DNA from: Brevibacillus_D fluminis_A
Lineage (GTDB): Bacteria; Bacillota; Bacilli; Brevibacillales; Brevibacillaceae
Assembly (NCBI RefSeq): GCF_052072235.1
Contig: NZ_CM125436.1
Coordinates: 3,032,001 to 3,096,000, forward strand
Length of the DNA stretch: 64,000 nucleotides
Direction: 5' to 3'
A program made the translations under genes and the position numbers. Numbering within the stretch: position 1 is the first letter of the stretch; each line of letters opens with the position of its first letter. The notes beneath the pieces were generated by a model. That model was not told the DNA's origin. It did no database searches and saw only the letters and a program-made list of their open reading frames with translations. Below are positions 28,268 to 36,201 of this stretch, in pieces.

Positions 28268-29203
28268 CTGAAAAGTGAATATTTGACACCCGACGAAGTT
28301 GCCCTTGAATTGAAACTGTCCAAGTATACCGTCTATGAGCTGATCAAGCGCAAGGAACTCCCCGCATCCAAGCTGGGACGCTCCTTGCGTGTAATGCGTA
28401 CCGATTTGGATGCATTCATGAATGGGCAAAAGACTCGAGAGGAAGCGCTCCCCCTTCAGGCAGGCACCGCTGGCGGATTGCTGCGCAAAAATGCCGAGCC
28501 GATGGACATTTATTTTGCCGGGAGCCATGATCTTACGATTGATCTGCTGACGCAGCATCTCGCCCAACGCGGCATCTCGCTGCTCCCCGTGTTCTCAGGC
28601 AGTCTGGACGGATTGATCGAGCTGTACAAAGGTCGCGTCGAATTGGCTGGCTGCCACCTGCTCGACCGTACGAGCGGCGAATACAATTTGCCGCACATTC
28701 AATGCCTGCTGCCGACAGAAGGGGCTGTCGTCGTGAATTTGGTCAGCCGTTGGCAAGGCTTCATCGTGCCGAAATCAAATCCGCGCATGATCACAAGCTG
28801 GCAGGAGTTTTTCAGCGGGAACCACCGCATCATCAATCGGCAGCGCGGTTCAGGGACACGGCTGCTGCTGGATTTCAAGCTTCGCCAGCTCGGAAAATCA
28901 CCAGATCGGATTCCCGGCTATGAGCTGGAGGCCACCACCCATTACGCGACGGCATCCGCGGTTGCCAAAGGCGATGCAGATGTGGCGCTCGGCATCGAAA
29001 GCGTCGCCAGAGGCATGGGCCTTGACTTTTTTCCGATCCAGGAGGAGCGCTACGATCTCGTCATTCCCACAAGTCTCCTGCATGAGGAGCGTTTTTCCAT
29101 TTTGCAAGAAGTCTTGAACGATCCGGGATTCAAGCAGGCGATTGTCGCACAGGGCGGCTACAACGTCTCCCAAACCGGTGTTGAAATTGCCAGAATTACA
29201 TAA
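28268..29203 (+). CDS. TunR-like regulator: excisionase-type HTH plus PBP-like domain
   Basis: This protein of about 311 residues has an N-terminal excisionase/MerR-like HTH (YLTPDEVALELKLSKYTVYE, LGRSLRVMRTDLDAF; about 1-60) and a PF12727-type PBP-like domain from about 75 (GSHDLTIDLLTQHL, FIVPKSNPRMITSW, NRQRGSGTRLLLDF, GDADVALGIESVARGMGLDF). This matches TunR, described as a tungstate-responsive regulator in Desulfovibrio. GGAGGTGAT lies eight bases ahead of a CTG, so CTG 28268 is the best start; GTG 28259 is inside that site and TTG 28283 is too far. It lies directly ahead of tupABC and is divergent from aor. Confidence 0.82.
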   Translation: MKSEYLTPDEVALELKLSKYTVYELIKRKELPASKLGRSLRVMRTDLDAFMNGQKTREEALPLQAGTAGGLLRKNAEPMDIYFAGSHDLTIDLLTQHLAQRGISLLPVFSGSLDGLIELYKGRVELAGCHLLDRTSGEYNLPHIQCLLPTEGAVVVNLVSRWQGFIVPKSNPRMITSWQEFFSGNHRIINRQRGSGTRLLLDFKLRQLGKSPDRIPGYELEATTHYATASAVAKGDADVALGIESVARGMGLDFFPIQEERYDLVIPTSLLHEERFSILQEVLNDPGFKQAIVAQGGYNVSQTGVEIARIT

Positions 29204-29228
29204 ACATTCCCAAACAAAGGAGCTGCGA

Positions 29229-30116
29229 ATGATGAAACGATCTTTATCCTTGCTGTCTTTTTTGATGCTTGCCGTCACGTTTGCTTTATCAGCCTGTTCG
29301 ACCGCTACCACCCAGCCTGTTGTTCCCCAACAACCAGCCCAACCGGCAAGCACTGCGCCTTCCGACCAAGGGGCGGCATCCCAGCCGAAAGAGATCACAT
29401 TGGCCACGACTACGAGCACACAAGATTCCGGCCTGCTCGACGAATTATTGCCGGTATTCGAACAGAAATCCGGCATCAAGGTAAAAGTCGTCGCTGTCGG
29501 CACCGGACAAGCCATCAAGCTCGGCGAAGACGGGAACGCAGACGTTTTGCTGGTGCATTCCCGCAAAGCGGAAGATGAGTTCGTCGCCAAAGGCTTCGGC
29601 ATCAATGCGTACGATGTGATGTATAACCAGTTTTACATCGTCGGTCCGGCTGATGATCCGGCCGGCGTCAAAACCGCAAAAACGTCGACCGATGCCTTCT
29701 CTGCCATCGCCGCCAAAAAAGCGCCGTTCATCTCGCGCGGCGATGATTCCGGTACAGACAAAAAAGAAAAAAGCATCTGGCAAGCAGCCAAAATCAAGCC
29801 TGAGGGAGACTGGTATCTCTCTTCCGGACAAGGGATGGGCGCTACGCTGCAAATGGCCGATGAGAAAAACTCTTATACGCTGACCGATGAGGCGACCTTC
29901 CTCTCCCGCAAAATGAACCTGCAGATTTTGATGAAAGGCGACAAGTCTTTGCTGAACCCGTATGGCATCATCCAGGTGAAATCGTCGCAAAAACCGGACG
30001 AAGGGATGCAGCTCATCCAGTTTTTCGTAGGCGAAGAGGGGCAAAAACGGATCGGTGCGTTCGGTCAAGACAAGTATGGAAAAGGACTGTTTGTCCCTAA
30101 CGCCAAAAAACGATAG
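29229..30116 (+). CDS. tupA: Tungstate ABC transporter substrate-binding lipoprotein
   Basis: This 295-residue lipoprotein has a signal peptide ending in the lipobox LSAC (Cys about 22) and a Pro/Gln/Ala-rich linker, then the binding domain. The segment ATTTSTQDSGLLDELLP carries the TTTS motif that marks TupA (tungstate-selective) rather than ModA. FISRGDDSGTDKKE is also typical. ATG 29229 follows AAAGGAG; a second ATG follows at once. It lies 25 bp after the TunR-like gene and is followed by permease and ATPase. Confidence 0.94.
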   Translation: MMKRSLSLLSFLMLAVTFALSACSTATTQPVVPQQPAQPASTAPSDQGAASQPKEITLATTTSTQDSGLLDELLPVFEQKSGIKVKVVAVGTGQAIKLGEDGNADVLLVHSRKAEDEFVAKGFGINAYDVMYNQFYIVGPADDPAGVKTAKTSTDAFSAIAAKKAPFISRGDDSGTDKKEKSIWQAAKIKPEGDWYLSSGQGMGATLQMADEKNSYTLTDEATFLSRKMNLQILMKGDKSLLNPYGIIQVKSSQKPDEGMQLIQFFVGEEGQKRIGAFGQDKYGKGLFVPNAKKR

Positions 30117-30128
30117 GAGACGCGCAAC

Positions 30129-30800
30129 GTGAATGTGCCAATGGACGTATGGGAGGTCATTTGGCTATCCTTGCAAGTGACCACTGCTGCAATCGTGATC
30201 GGGATGCTGATCGGCATCCCCTTTGGCGCCTTTTTGGGGCTGTATTCGTTTCCAGGAAAGCGCTTGGTGGTGATCATCATCTATACACTTATGGGGTTGC
30301 CGCCTGTGCTTGTAGGTGTTATCGTTTATTTGCTGTTCTCCCGTTATGGTCCACTCGGTTCGCTTGGCCTTCTGTTCACGCCGCAAGCCATGGTGATCGC
30401 ACAGGTTTTACTGGTGTCACCGATCATCACGGGACTGACGATGTCTGCGGTACAAGCAAAAGAGCAAGCCTATTGGGAAACAGCAAAAAGCCTTGGCGCA
30501 AGCCCGCTCCAGATGATGCTGACCATCATCGTGGAGGCGCGGAAAGGAATTTTTTCGGGTATCGCCGCTGCATATGGAAGGGCCATCTCTGAGGTTGGCG
30601 CGGTCATGCTCGTCGGTGGAAATATTCTTCACCACACGCGCGTCATGACGACAGCCATCATTTTGGAGACGCGGATGGGCAACTTTTCCTCCGGTCTCGC
30701 CCTGGGATTGGTCTTGCTTGCCATCAGCTTTTTATTCAACAGCTTTTTGTTGATCGGCGCCCTGCAGCAAATCCAGCCAAAACGGAGAGTACGTTCATGA
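30129..30800 (+). CDS. tupB: Tungstate ABC transporter permease
   Basis: This 223-residue membrane protein has five or six hydrophobic segments and the ABC permease coupling loop (EQAYWETAKSLGASPLQMML) followed by YGRAISEVGAVMLVGGN. Length and order fit TupB. The GTG start at 30129 is supported by AGGAGACG upstream, 12 bases after the tupA stop. It overlaps tupC by four bases, so both are coupled. Confidence 0.93.
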   Translation: MNVPMDVWEVIWLSLQVTTAAIVIGMLIGIPFGAFLGLYSFPGKRLVVIIIYTLMGLPPVLVGVIVYLLFSRYGPLGSLGLLFTPQAMVIAQVLLVSPIITGLTMSAVQAKEQAYWETAKSLGASPLQMMLTIIVEARKGIFSGIAAAYGRAISEVGAVMLVGGNILHHTRVMTTAIILETRMGNFSSGLALGLVLLAISFLFNSFLLIGALQQIQPKRRVRS

Positions 30801-31537
30801 CCGAATTGCGTGTAAGCGGCCTGACCGTTACCTATGATCACAAGACGATATTGGACGTGCCGCACGCTTCGTTTGCGAGCGGCCGCATCTATGGCATTGT
30901 CGGGCCAAGCGGATCTGGAAAAAGCACGCTTTTGCGTGTGATCAATCTGCTGACACAACCTGCGACCGGACATTTGCATTTTTTTGGCGTCGGCGTGCAG
31001 TTGCCCTCCCTCTCTCATCGGGAAGGGCTTTCGCTGCAGCGTCAGATGGGATTCGTACCACAGAAGCCATCCATGTTCCACTCGTCCGTATTTGACAATG
31101 TCGCGCAAGGCTTGCGTTATCGCAAGCTCCCCCGTGATACGATCCGCATGCGGGTCGAGCGCGCACTAGAAAAAGTCGACTTGGCACATGCTGCCAACCA
31201 GATGGCAAACACACTCTCGGGTGGTGAAATGCAGCGAATCGCTTTGGCCAGAGCCATGGTGTACGATCCTGTGCTGCTGCTGCTCGATGAGCCGACCGCC
31301 AGTCTCGATCCGTCGAATATCGCGATTTTTGAACGAGTCATTCAGGAAATCCATGCGAAGCGCGGGACAACCATCCTGATGGTGACGCACAATCTCGCAC
31401 AGGCGAAACGATTGACGCATGCATGTCTATTCATGCACAAAGGTCGTATTTTGGAAGCAAGCGACACCGAGCCATTTTTTCACTCGCCGGCAACGCAGGA
31501 AGTACAGGATTTCATGGCGGGACGGATGATATACTGA
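30797..31537 (+). CDS. tupC: Tungstate ABC transporter ATP-binding protein
   Basis: This 246-residue ATPase energises the TupABC importer. Walker A is GPSGSGKSTLLR, the signature is LSGGEMQRIALARAM, Walker B is LLLLDEPTASLD and the switch His lies in LMVTHNLAQAKR. There is no TOBE domain, unlike many ModC proteins. Its start overlaps tupB (ATGA), and moeB starts ten bases after its stop, so the operon extends to the latter. Confidence 0.93.
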   Translation: MTELRVSGLTVTYDHKTILDVPHASFASGRIYGIVGPSGSGKSTLLRVINLLTQPATGHLHFFGVGVQLPSLSHREGLSLQRQMGFVPQKPSMFHSSVFDNVAQGLRYRKLPRDTIRMRVERALEKVDLAHAANQMANTLSGGEMQRIALARAMVYDPVLLLLDEPTASLDPSNIAIFERVIQEIHAKRGTTILMVTHNLAQAKRLTHACLFMHKGRILEASDTEPFFHSPATQEVQDFMAGRMIY

Positions 31538-31546
31538 GGAGAGGAA

Positions 31547-32596
31547 GTGAGTCGAACGATGAAAGCAGAAGAAAAACGGCGCTATTCGCGCCAAATCCTC
31601 TTCCCTCCGATCGGCGCGAACGGGCAGGAGCAACTGCTGCAAAAAAAGGTGGCTATCGTCGGCATGGGCGCACTCGGCACCGTGCTCGCCAATCATATGG
31701 TCCGCGCCGGCATCGGCCATGTTCGCATGATCGATCGCGATTTTGTGGAGGAAAGCAATTTGCAGCGGCAAATGCTGTACGATGAAGAAGATGCGCAAAG
31801 CCATTTGCCAAAAGCGGTGGCAGCCGAACGGAAGTTGAGCAAAATCAACTCTGGGGTGCATGTCGAGGGAATCGTCGCCGACCTGCATGCCGGCAATGCG
31901 GAAGACTACCTTCGCGATGTCGATTTGATTTTGGACGGTTCGGACAATTTCCAGGTTCGCTATTTGATCAACGATGTGGCCGTCAAATACGGCATTCCTT
32001 GGGTGTACGGAGGGGCCGTCAGCGCGCGTGGCATGGTCTGTGTGATCGTACCATCCGTGACCCCCTGCTTCCGCTGCTTGTTCCCCCACGCCCCTGCTGG
32101 CAGAGGCGAAACATGCGATACCGTCGGCGTCATCGGTCCGATCGTCCATATCGTCGCCTCGTACCAGGCGACAGAAGCGCTCAAGCTGCTGGTACAGGCA
32201 ACGGACGCCATCAGCCCTCACTTGACGCAAATCGATCTGTGGGCCAACGAGCACATGCAGATGAACGTTGCCAAAGGTCGAAACCCGCAATGCCCGGCTT
32301 GCGGTCACAAGCAGTTTGCGTACCTCGATCTGACCGATCAGGACGCAGAGGAATTCACCACGCTCTGCGGTCGCGATACGGTGCAAATCAGCCCGTTGAA
32401 GGCCGCGCGTGTCGATTTTGCCGACCTAGCCGCCCGCTTTGCCCCGTTGGGCGAGGTGGAGCAAAATGCGTTCCTGCTCCGATTCCATGTGGACGGCTGC
32501 ACAATGGTTTTTTTCAAGGACGGCCGCGTGCTCGTGCAAGGTACGGACGATATTCCGTTAGCCAAGTCACTGTATGCCAAGTACGTCGGTCATTAG
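31547..32596 (+). CDS. moeB: MoeB/ThiF family sulfur-carrier adenylyltransferase
   Basis: This 349-residue E1-like enzyme activates the GG terminus of MoaD/ThiS proteins with ATP. It shows RYSRQILFPPIG, the nucleotide loop VGMGALGT, the R-x-x-R region NLQRQML, the catalytic Cys in GETCDTVGV and the zinc pairs CFRC and CPAC. After the fold (about 265) comes a further 80-residue tail rather than a rhodanese domain. GTG 31547 is used, with ATG 31559 as an alternative. Sitting at the end of the tup operon, it is the likely partner of the free MoaD at 25599. Confidence 0.92.
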   Translation: MSRTMKAEEKRRYSRQILFPPIGANGQEQLLQKKVAIVGMGALGTVLANHMVRAGIGHVRMIDRDFVEESNLQRQMLYDEEDAQSHLPKAVAAERKLSKINSGVHVEGIVADLHAGNAEDYLRDVDLILDGSDNFQVRYLINDVAVKYGIPWVYGGAVSARGMVCVIVPSVTPCFRCLFPHAPAGRGETCDTVGVIGPIVHIVASYQATEALKLLVQATDAISPHLTQIDLWANEHMQMNVAKGRNPQCPACGHKQFAYLDLTDQDAEEFTTLCGRDTVQISPLKAARVDFADLAARFAPLGEVEQNAFLLRFHVDGCTMVFFKDGRVLVQGTDDIPLAKSLYAKYVGH

Positions 32597-32623
32597 AAGA
32601 GCGGCTTATCGCTCTTCTTTTTT
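32596..32623 (+). terminator. Intrinsic terminator after moeB
   Basis: GAAGAGCG/CGCTCTTC (32596-32603 with 32610-32617) is followed by six T. Confidence 0.88.
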
Positions 32624-33166
32624 CGTGCCGGTCCGGCCAGCCGAGACGGCAATGCCAAACAGCAGCAGGAAGCCCAGTGTGACCGGCAGCGAACGGCCGA
32701 TTGCCCCCCAGTCCAGCAACGCCTCCGCGAACAGCCGCTGATACGCATACAGCGTATACGGCAAGAGCACAATCACAGCTGTCAAAACACCCGGCGTATA
32801 GCCGCGAACCAGCAGCGACTGGCCCAGATGCGTAAAACTATTCAAAAACAGCACGTTAAGGGCGCCGACAAACAACAGCAGCCCAGCTCCTCCTGAATGA
32901 AGCGTTTGCACCGCATAAAACGTGACGGCGGACAGCAAAATGAAAATGAGCAACACCGCCCGCGCAAAGCCCAGCGTCGTCACGGAATCCAACCTCTGCT
33001 GCAGTCTGAGCGTTTTCACCGGCAAAATCGTGCGGATGTGGTCGCGATGGCGCGCGAGCCAGCCTTCCACGACAACGATTTCTTCAAAATCGTGCAGCAT
33101 GAAGCAAATCGGGAATAACCAAAACACCGTGCTGAGATCGATCAAACGATTCAATGTGTCGAGCAT
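32606..33166 (-). CDS. HXXEE domain membrane protein
   Basis: This protein of about 186 residues has an early HDFEE motif, which defines the HXXEE family of integral membrane proteins of unknown function. Five or so hydrophobic stretches follow (for example FARAVLLIFILLSAVTFYAV and LPVTLGFLLLFGIAVS). The start at 33166 (MLDTLNRLIDL) follows GGGGGGAT. It lies 32 bp downstream of the TetR gene and is very likely co-transcribed with and controlled by it, as is common for this family. Two His/Glu-bearing motifs suggest a metal or proton site; that is inference. Confidence 0.78.
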   Translation of the reverse strand: MLDTLNRLIDLSTVFWLFPICFMLHDFEEIVVVEGWLARHRDHIRTILPVKTLRLQQRLDSVTTLGFARAVLLIFILLSAVTFYAVQTLHSGGAGLLLFVGALNVLFLNSFTHLGQSLLVRGYTPGVLTAVIVLLPYTLYAYQRLFAEALLDWGAIGRSLPVTLGFLLLFGIAVSAGRTGTKKEER

Positions 33167-33198
33167 CACGCATCCCCCCTGCTTATCCGCTTCCAACG

Positions 33199-33780
33199 TT
33201 ACGCCAGAATGCCGTACATGAGCACGTCCGCCATCTCCGCAGCCAGCGTTTCCGCATCTTTATCCTGTGTCACCAGCCATTTCATGCACAAGCGGTCGAC
33301 CATGCCCATCATGCATTCGGCCGCCACTTCCGGTACCAGCTCCTTGCGCACATACCCCGCTTCCTGGTTTTTCTTCATATTTTCGATCACCATCGCGATC
33401 ATCTCGCTTTTGATCGCTTCCGCGTCCGGCGATTCCACCAGCGCGATTTTGGTCAATTCTGGCATCGTGCCGAGAAAAGCAAACACGGCCTGCAAATTGG
33501 CTTTTACCTGCACGGGCACCTGTTCGGCAGGCAGTCCGCTCACGATCGCCCCTGCGCTGGCCAAATGCTTGAGCTGCTCGCGGAATTCTTGCACAAGCTC
33601 GGCAAACATCGCTTCTTTGCTCGGAAAATAAAGGTAAAACGCAGCTTGGGTAAGCCCTGCCGCCTTCACGATGTCGCTCACCTTCGTCGCCGCAAAACCT
33701 TTCGCCGCAAATTCAGCGGCAGCCGCCTGCAACAAGCGCGCCCTGCTCGCCTGGCCTTTCGGTGTGATACTTCGTTCCAT
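33199..33780 (-). CDS. TetR family transcriptional repressor
   Basis: This 193-residue protein has the TetR HTH at 10-55 (ARLLQAAAAEFAAKGFAATK, VSDIVKAAGLTQAAFYLYF) and a helical ligand-binding C-terminal domain. The start at 33780 (MERSITPKGQ) follows GGAGGAG; the ATG seven codons earlier includes that site. A long symmetrical operator lies 35 bp upstream, implying autorepression together with the HXXEE gene. The inducer is unknown. Confidence 0.88.
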   Translation of the reverse strand: MERSITPKGQASRARLLQAAAAEFAAKGFAATKVSDIVKAAGLTQAAFYLYFPSKEAMFAELVQEFREQLKHLASAGAIVSGLPAEQVPVQVKANLQAVFAFLGTMPELTKIALVESPDAEAIKSEMIAMVIENMKKNQEAGYVRKELVPEVAAECMMGMVDRLCMKWLVTQDKDAETLAAEMADVLMYGILA

Positions 33781-33814
33781 CCATACTCCTCCTCGATCCA
33801 TCTCGTTGCTAAAA

Positions 33815-33852
33815 AAACTAACTCAAAAGTTATATAACCCTCGAGTTAGTTT
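33815..33852. promoter_or_regulatory. Nested palindromic TetR operator/promoter
   Basis: AAACTAACTC (33815-33824) and GAGTTAGTTT (33843-33852) form an outer inverted repeat. It brackets a second perfect palindrome GTTATATAAC (33829-33838), with four bases on each side. The inner element can serve as a -10 box. The symmetry suggests a bound pair of TetR dimers. Confidence 0.7.
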
Positions 33853-33896
33853 TATCGCACTTGCCACTGTTTGTCAATCGATTTCTTTGGATCGAG

Positions 33897-35177
33897 CTAA
33901 AGCAGATAACGCAGGTACACATAGAGGCTGGCAATGACCACCGACAGCAGCATCAGCGGGAATCCGACCTTGAGATAACGGACAAAGCTGATGGGGTGGC
34001 CTTCTTTTCCGGAAAGCCCTGCGACGATCAAGTTCGCGCTCGCTCCGATCAATGTGCCGTTTCCCCCCAAACATGCGCCCAGCGCGAGGCTCCACCACAA
34101 CGGCTCCAAATCGCTGACGCCCATCCGGCCCATCTCCTGAATCAGCGGGATCATCGTTGCCACAAACGGAATATTGTCCACGAACGCCGACGCAATTGCG
34201 CTTAACCAAAGAATCAGCATCGAGGTCGCAAACCGATCTCCACCGGTCAAGTGGATGGCTTGTTCCGCCAATTTTGCGATCACACCGGTTTCAATCAAGC
34301 CGGAAACCAAAACAAACAGGCCGACAAAAAAGAAAATGGTCGTCCACTCGACTTTTACCAATGCCTTTTCCAGCATGTGCTCGCCGGTCAAAAGCAAAAG
34401 GAGAAACGCTCCGGCAAGCGCCACGGTCGCCGATTCCAAATGAAACGCTTGGTGCAGGAAAAACCCGAGAATCGTGAGTACCAGCACAGAAGCGCTTTTG
34501 ATCAGAAGGGTACGATCGGTGATGAACTGTTTTTCATCGACCGCCATCAAGCTTTGTCGAAGCTCCGCCGTCGTTTGGATTTGCTTGCGGAACATCAGAA
34601 TAAACAAAGGAACAGTCGCAGCCAAAATGATCAACACGACTGGCGCCAGATTGTTGATAAACGCCATAAAGGTAAGCTCCTTGACGGCGCTGCCGATCAT
34701 GATGTTCGGCGGGTCCCCGATCAGGGTAGCCGTTCCCCCGATATTGCACGCGATAATTTGCGTGATTAAAAACGGCAGCGGCTGTACCCGCAACTGCTTG
34801 GTGATCGAAAATGTGACCGGCACCATCAGCAAGACCGTCGTCACATTGTCCAAAAAAGCCGACCCGAGCGCCGTGATCAAGGCTAGCAGCACCATGATGC
34901 GCACAGGCTCTCCTTTTGCCTTCTTGGCTGCCCATATGGCGATGTACGTGAAGAGGCCCGTTTCCGCTGTAACCCCCACGATAATCATCATCCCAACCAA
35001 AAGCCCCAACGTGTTAAAGTCGATATGGTGCAGAGCGGCTTCCTGATCGACGATGCCAAGCACCACCATCAAAATCCCGCCGACCATGGCGACGATGGTA
35101 CGGTGTATTTTTTCAGCGATGATCAATGCGTAAATGACGAGAAAAATCCCGATCGCGAGAATAGCTTGTTGTTCCAT
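33897..35177 (-). CDS. ArsB/NhaD family anion permease or Na+/H+ antiporter
   Basis: This 426-residue membrane protein has about eleven hydrophobic segments in two halves. Each half carries the family's re-entrant motif: FLDNVTTVLLMVPV with GGTATLIGDPPNIMIG, and FVDNIPFVATMIPL with GGNGTLIGASANLIVAG. That repeat is characteristic of the ion transporter superfamily members ArsB, NhaD and the P-protein. Without an arsR or arsC neighbour, arsenite export is not indicated; sodium/proton exchange or an anion is as likely. GGGAGG precedes ATG 35177. A leader peptide gene lies 38 bp upstream. Confidence 0.87.
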   Translation of the reverse strand: MEQQAILAIGIFLVIYALIIAEKIHRTIVAMVGGILMVVLGIVDQEAALHHIDFNTLGLLVGMMIIVGVTAETGLFTYIAIWAAKKAKGEPVRIMVLLALITALGSAFLDNVTTVLLMVPVTFSITKQLRVQPLPFLITQIIACNIGGTATLIGDPPNIMIGSAVKELTFMAFINNLAPVVLIILAATVPLFILMFRKQIQTTAELRQSLMAVDEKQFITDRTLLIKSASVLVLTILGFFLHQAFHLESATVALAGAFLLLLLTGEHMLEKALVKVEWTTIFFFVGLFVLVSGLIETGVIAKLAEQAIHLTGGDRFATSMLILWLSAIASAFVDNIPFVATMIPLIQEMGRMGVSDLEPLWWSLALGACLGGNGTLIGASANLIVAGLSGKEGHPISFVRYLKVGFPLMLLSVVIASLYVYLRYLL

Positions 35178-35215
35178 GTCAACCTCCCAGGATGAAGTAG
35201 AATCGAATGATTCCC

Positions 35216-35248
35216 TTATTTTGCAAACCAGTACCAAACGTGATGCAT
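35216..35248 (-). CDS. Ten-codon leader peptide upstream of the antiporter gene
   Basis: A very strong site (AAAGGAGGGAG) precedes ATG 35248 at six bases, and the frame reads MHHVWYWFAK then TAA. The stop is 38 bp ahead of the antiporter start. The content is striking: two His, two Trp, a Tyr and a Phe in ten residues. It could be a regulatory leader peptide acting by ribosome stalling or a tiny membrane-active protein. Only the ribosome binding site and position support it. Confidence 0.5.
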   Translation of the reverse strand: MHHVWYWFAK

Positions 35249-35329
35249 GCCACTCCCTCCTTTTCAAGCAAAGGTGGATATGACCTTGTCAATGTTTGCA
35301 GACTCCTCCCAGGAAGACGGAAAAAATGC

Positions 35330-35357
35330 AAAAAGGAGCCTGCAAATGACAGGCTCC
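35330..35357 (-). terminator. Intrinsic terminator between vanW and the antiporter gene
   Basis: GGAGCCTG/CAGGCTCC (8 bp) is followed on the minus strand by TTTTTGCATTTTTT. It sits about 100 bp past the vanW-like stop. Confidence 0.8.
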
Positions 35358-35460
35358 ACCAAGTTACAAATCCATATTTGATTAAACATCTGTTTATACA
35401 GCACGTTTATCATAGCGTAAATCATGCGATTTGTAAAGAAATTTCGACTTCCTGCAATTG

Positions 35461-36102
35461 TTATGCTCTCACGATACGGACGAAGACGTAGCTGTCGTCA
35501 TACACGTTCGCCTTGATTTTTACGGGATAATCGAAGGAATTGCTGAAAACAAAATCAAGCGTGCCATAGGCTACCGTCGCATCGCGACCTGCCGGTACGT
35601 ACTTCGTCGGCAAGCTGTGCGAATGGCGCTCAACGACCGTAAGCCCTGCTTGATCAACCGCATTGAACAATGTCGACGAAACTTGGCAAATGCCGCCGCC
35701 GTATCCTTCCGTCAAGGCGCCGTTCAAAATGACACCTGCTGTCAACCAGCCATCCTCCGGCAAGTTTGCGTTACCGACCGTTTCGTTGTACGAAAACGTG
35801 CCACCGGGTTGGATGACCACGTTGTCAATTTTATCGACCGCTCGCTTGATGTTTGCCACACGGTTTACGTTCGTAGGGTCCATCTCTGTATAGTAAGAGC
35901 CGAGCTGGCCTTTTTTCAGCTTTCGAAAGCTTTGAAACATATCGAATTGATGCTGCGTAACGGCAGGTTTATCAAAAAAGAACGGTTCGCTGATCGGCTG
36001 TGTTTGCGCATGAGCAAATGACATCGCCCCGCCAAAAAACACGCCATTGGTAAACAACACGGCAAGTGCGGCTGTCACCATCCAAAATCGATTTCGATTC
36101 AT
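35461..36102 (-). CDS. VanW family protein, secreted
   Basis: This 213-residue protein has a signal peptide (1-32, ending SFAHA) and a VanW domain: VIQPGGTFSYNETVGNANLP, GWLTAGVILNGALTEGYGGG, ICQVSSTLFNAVDQAGL, ERHSHSLPTKYVPAGRDATV. The domain is common in spore-formers, often in cell wall or germination proteins, and its biochemical role is not settled. AGGAGG lies before ATG 36102. It appears to be monocistronic and ends before a terminator. Confidence 0.88.
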   Translation of the reverse strand: MNRNRFWMVTAALAVLFTNGVFFGGAMSFAHAQTQPISEPFFFDKPAVTQHQFDMFQSFRKLKKGQLGSYYTEMDPTNVNRVANIKRAVDKIDNVVIQPGGTFSYNETVGNANLPEDGWLTAGVILNGALTEGYGGGICQVSSTLFNAVDQAGLTVVERHSHSLPTKYVPAGRDATVAYGTLDFVFSNSFDYPVKIKANVYDDSYVFVRIVRA

Positions 36103-36201
36103 GTCGCAGCCTCCTCGAGATATGAGTACATCTAGTACACTACCTGATCGGGCTGTGCGAAATCAATAGAAATGACTGGTTACGCTAGCGAGCGCTGCCA
36201 G

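Noticed and set aside
33897..35177. Naming the antiporter arsB
   Set aside because: The motifs are shared by arsenite, sodium and anion carriers and no ars gene is adjacent.
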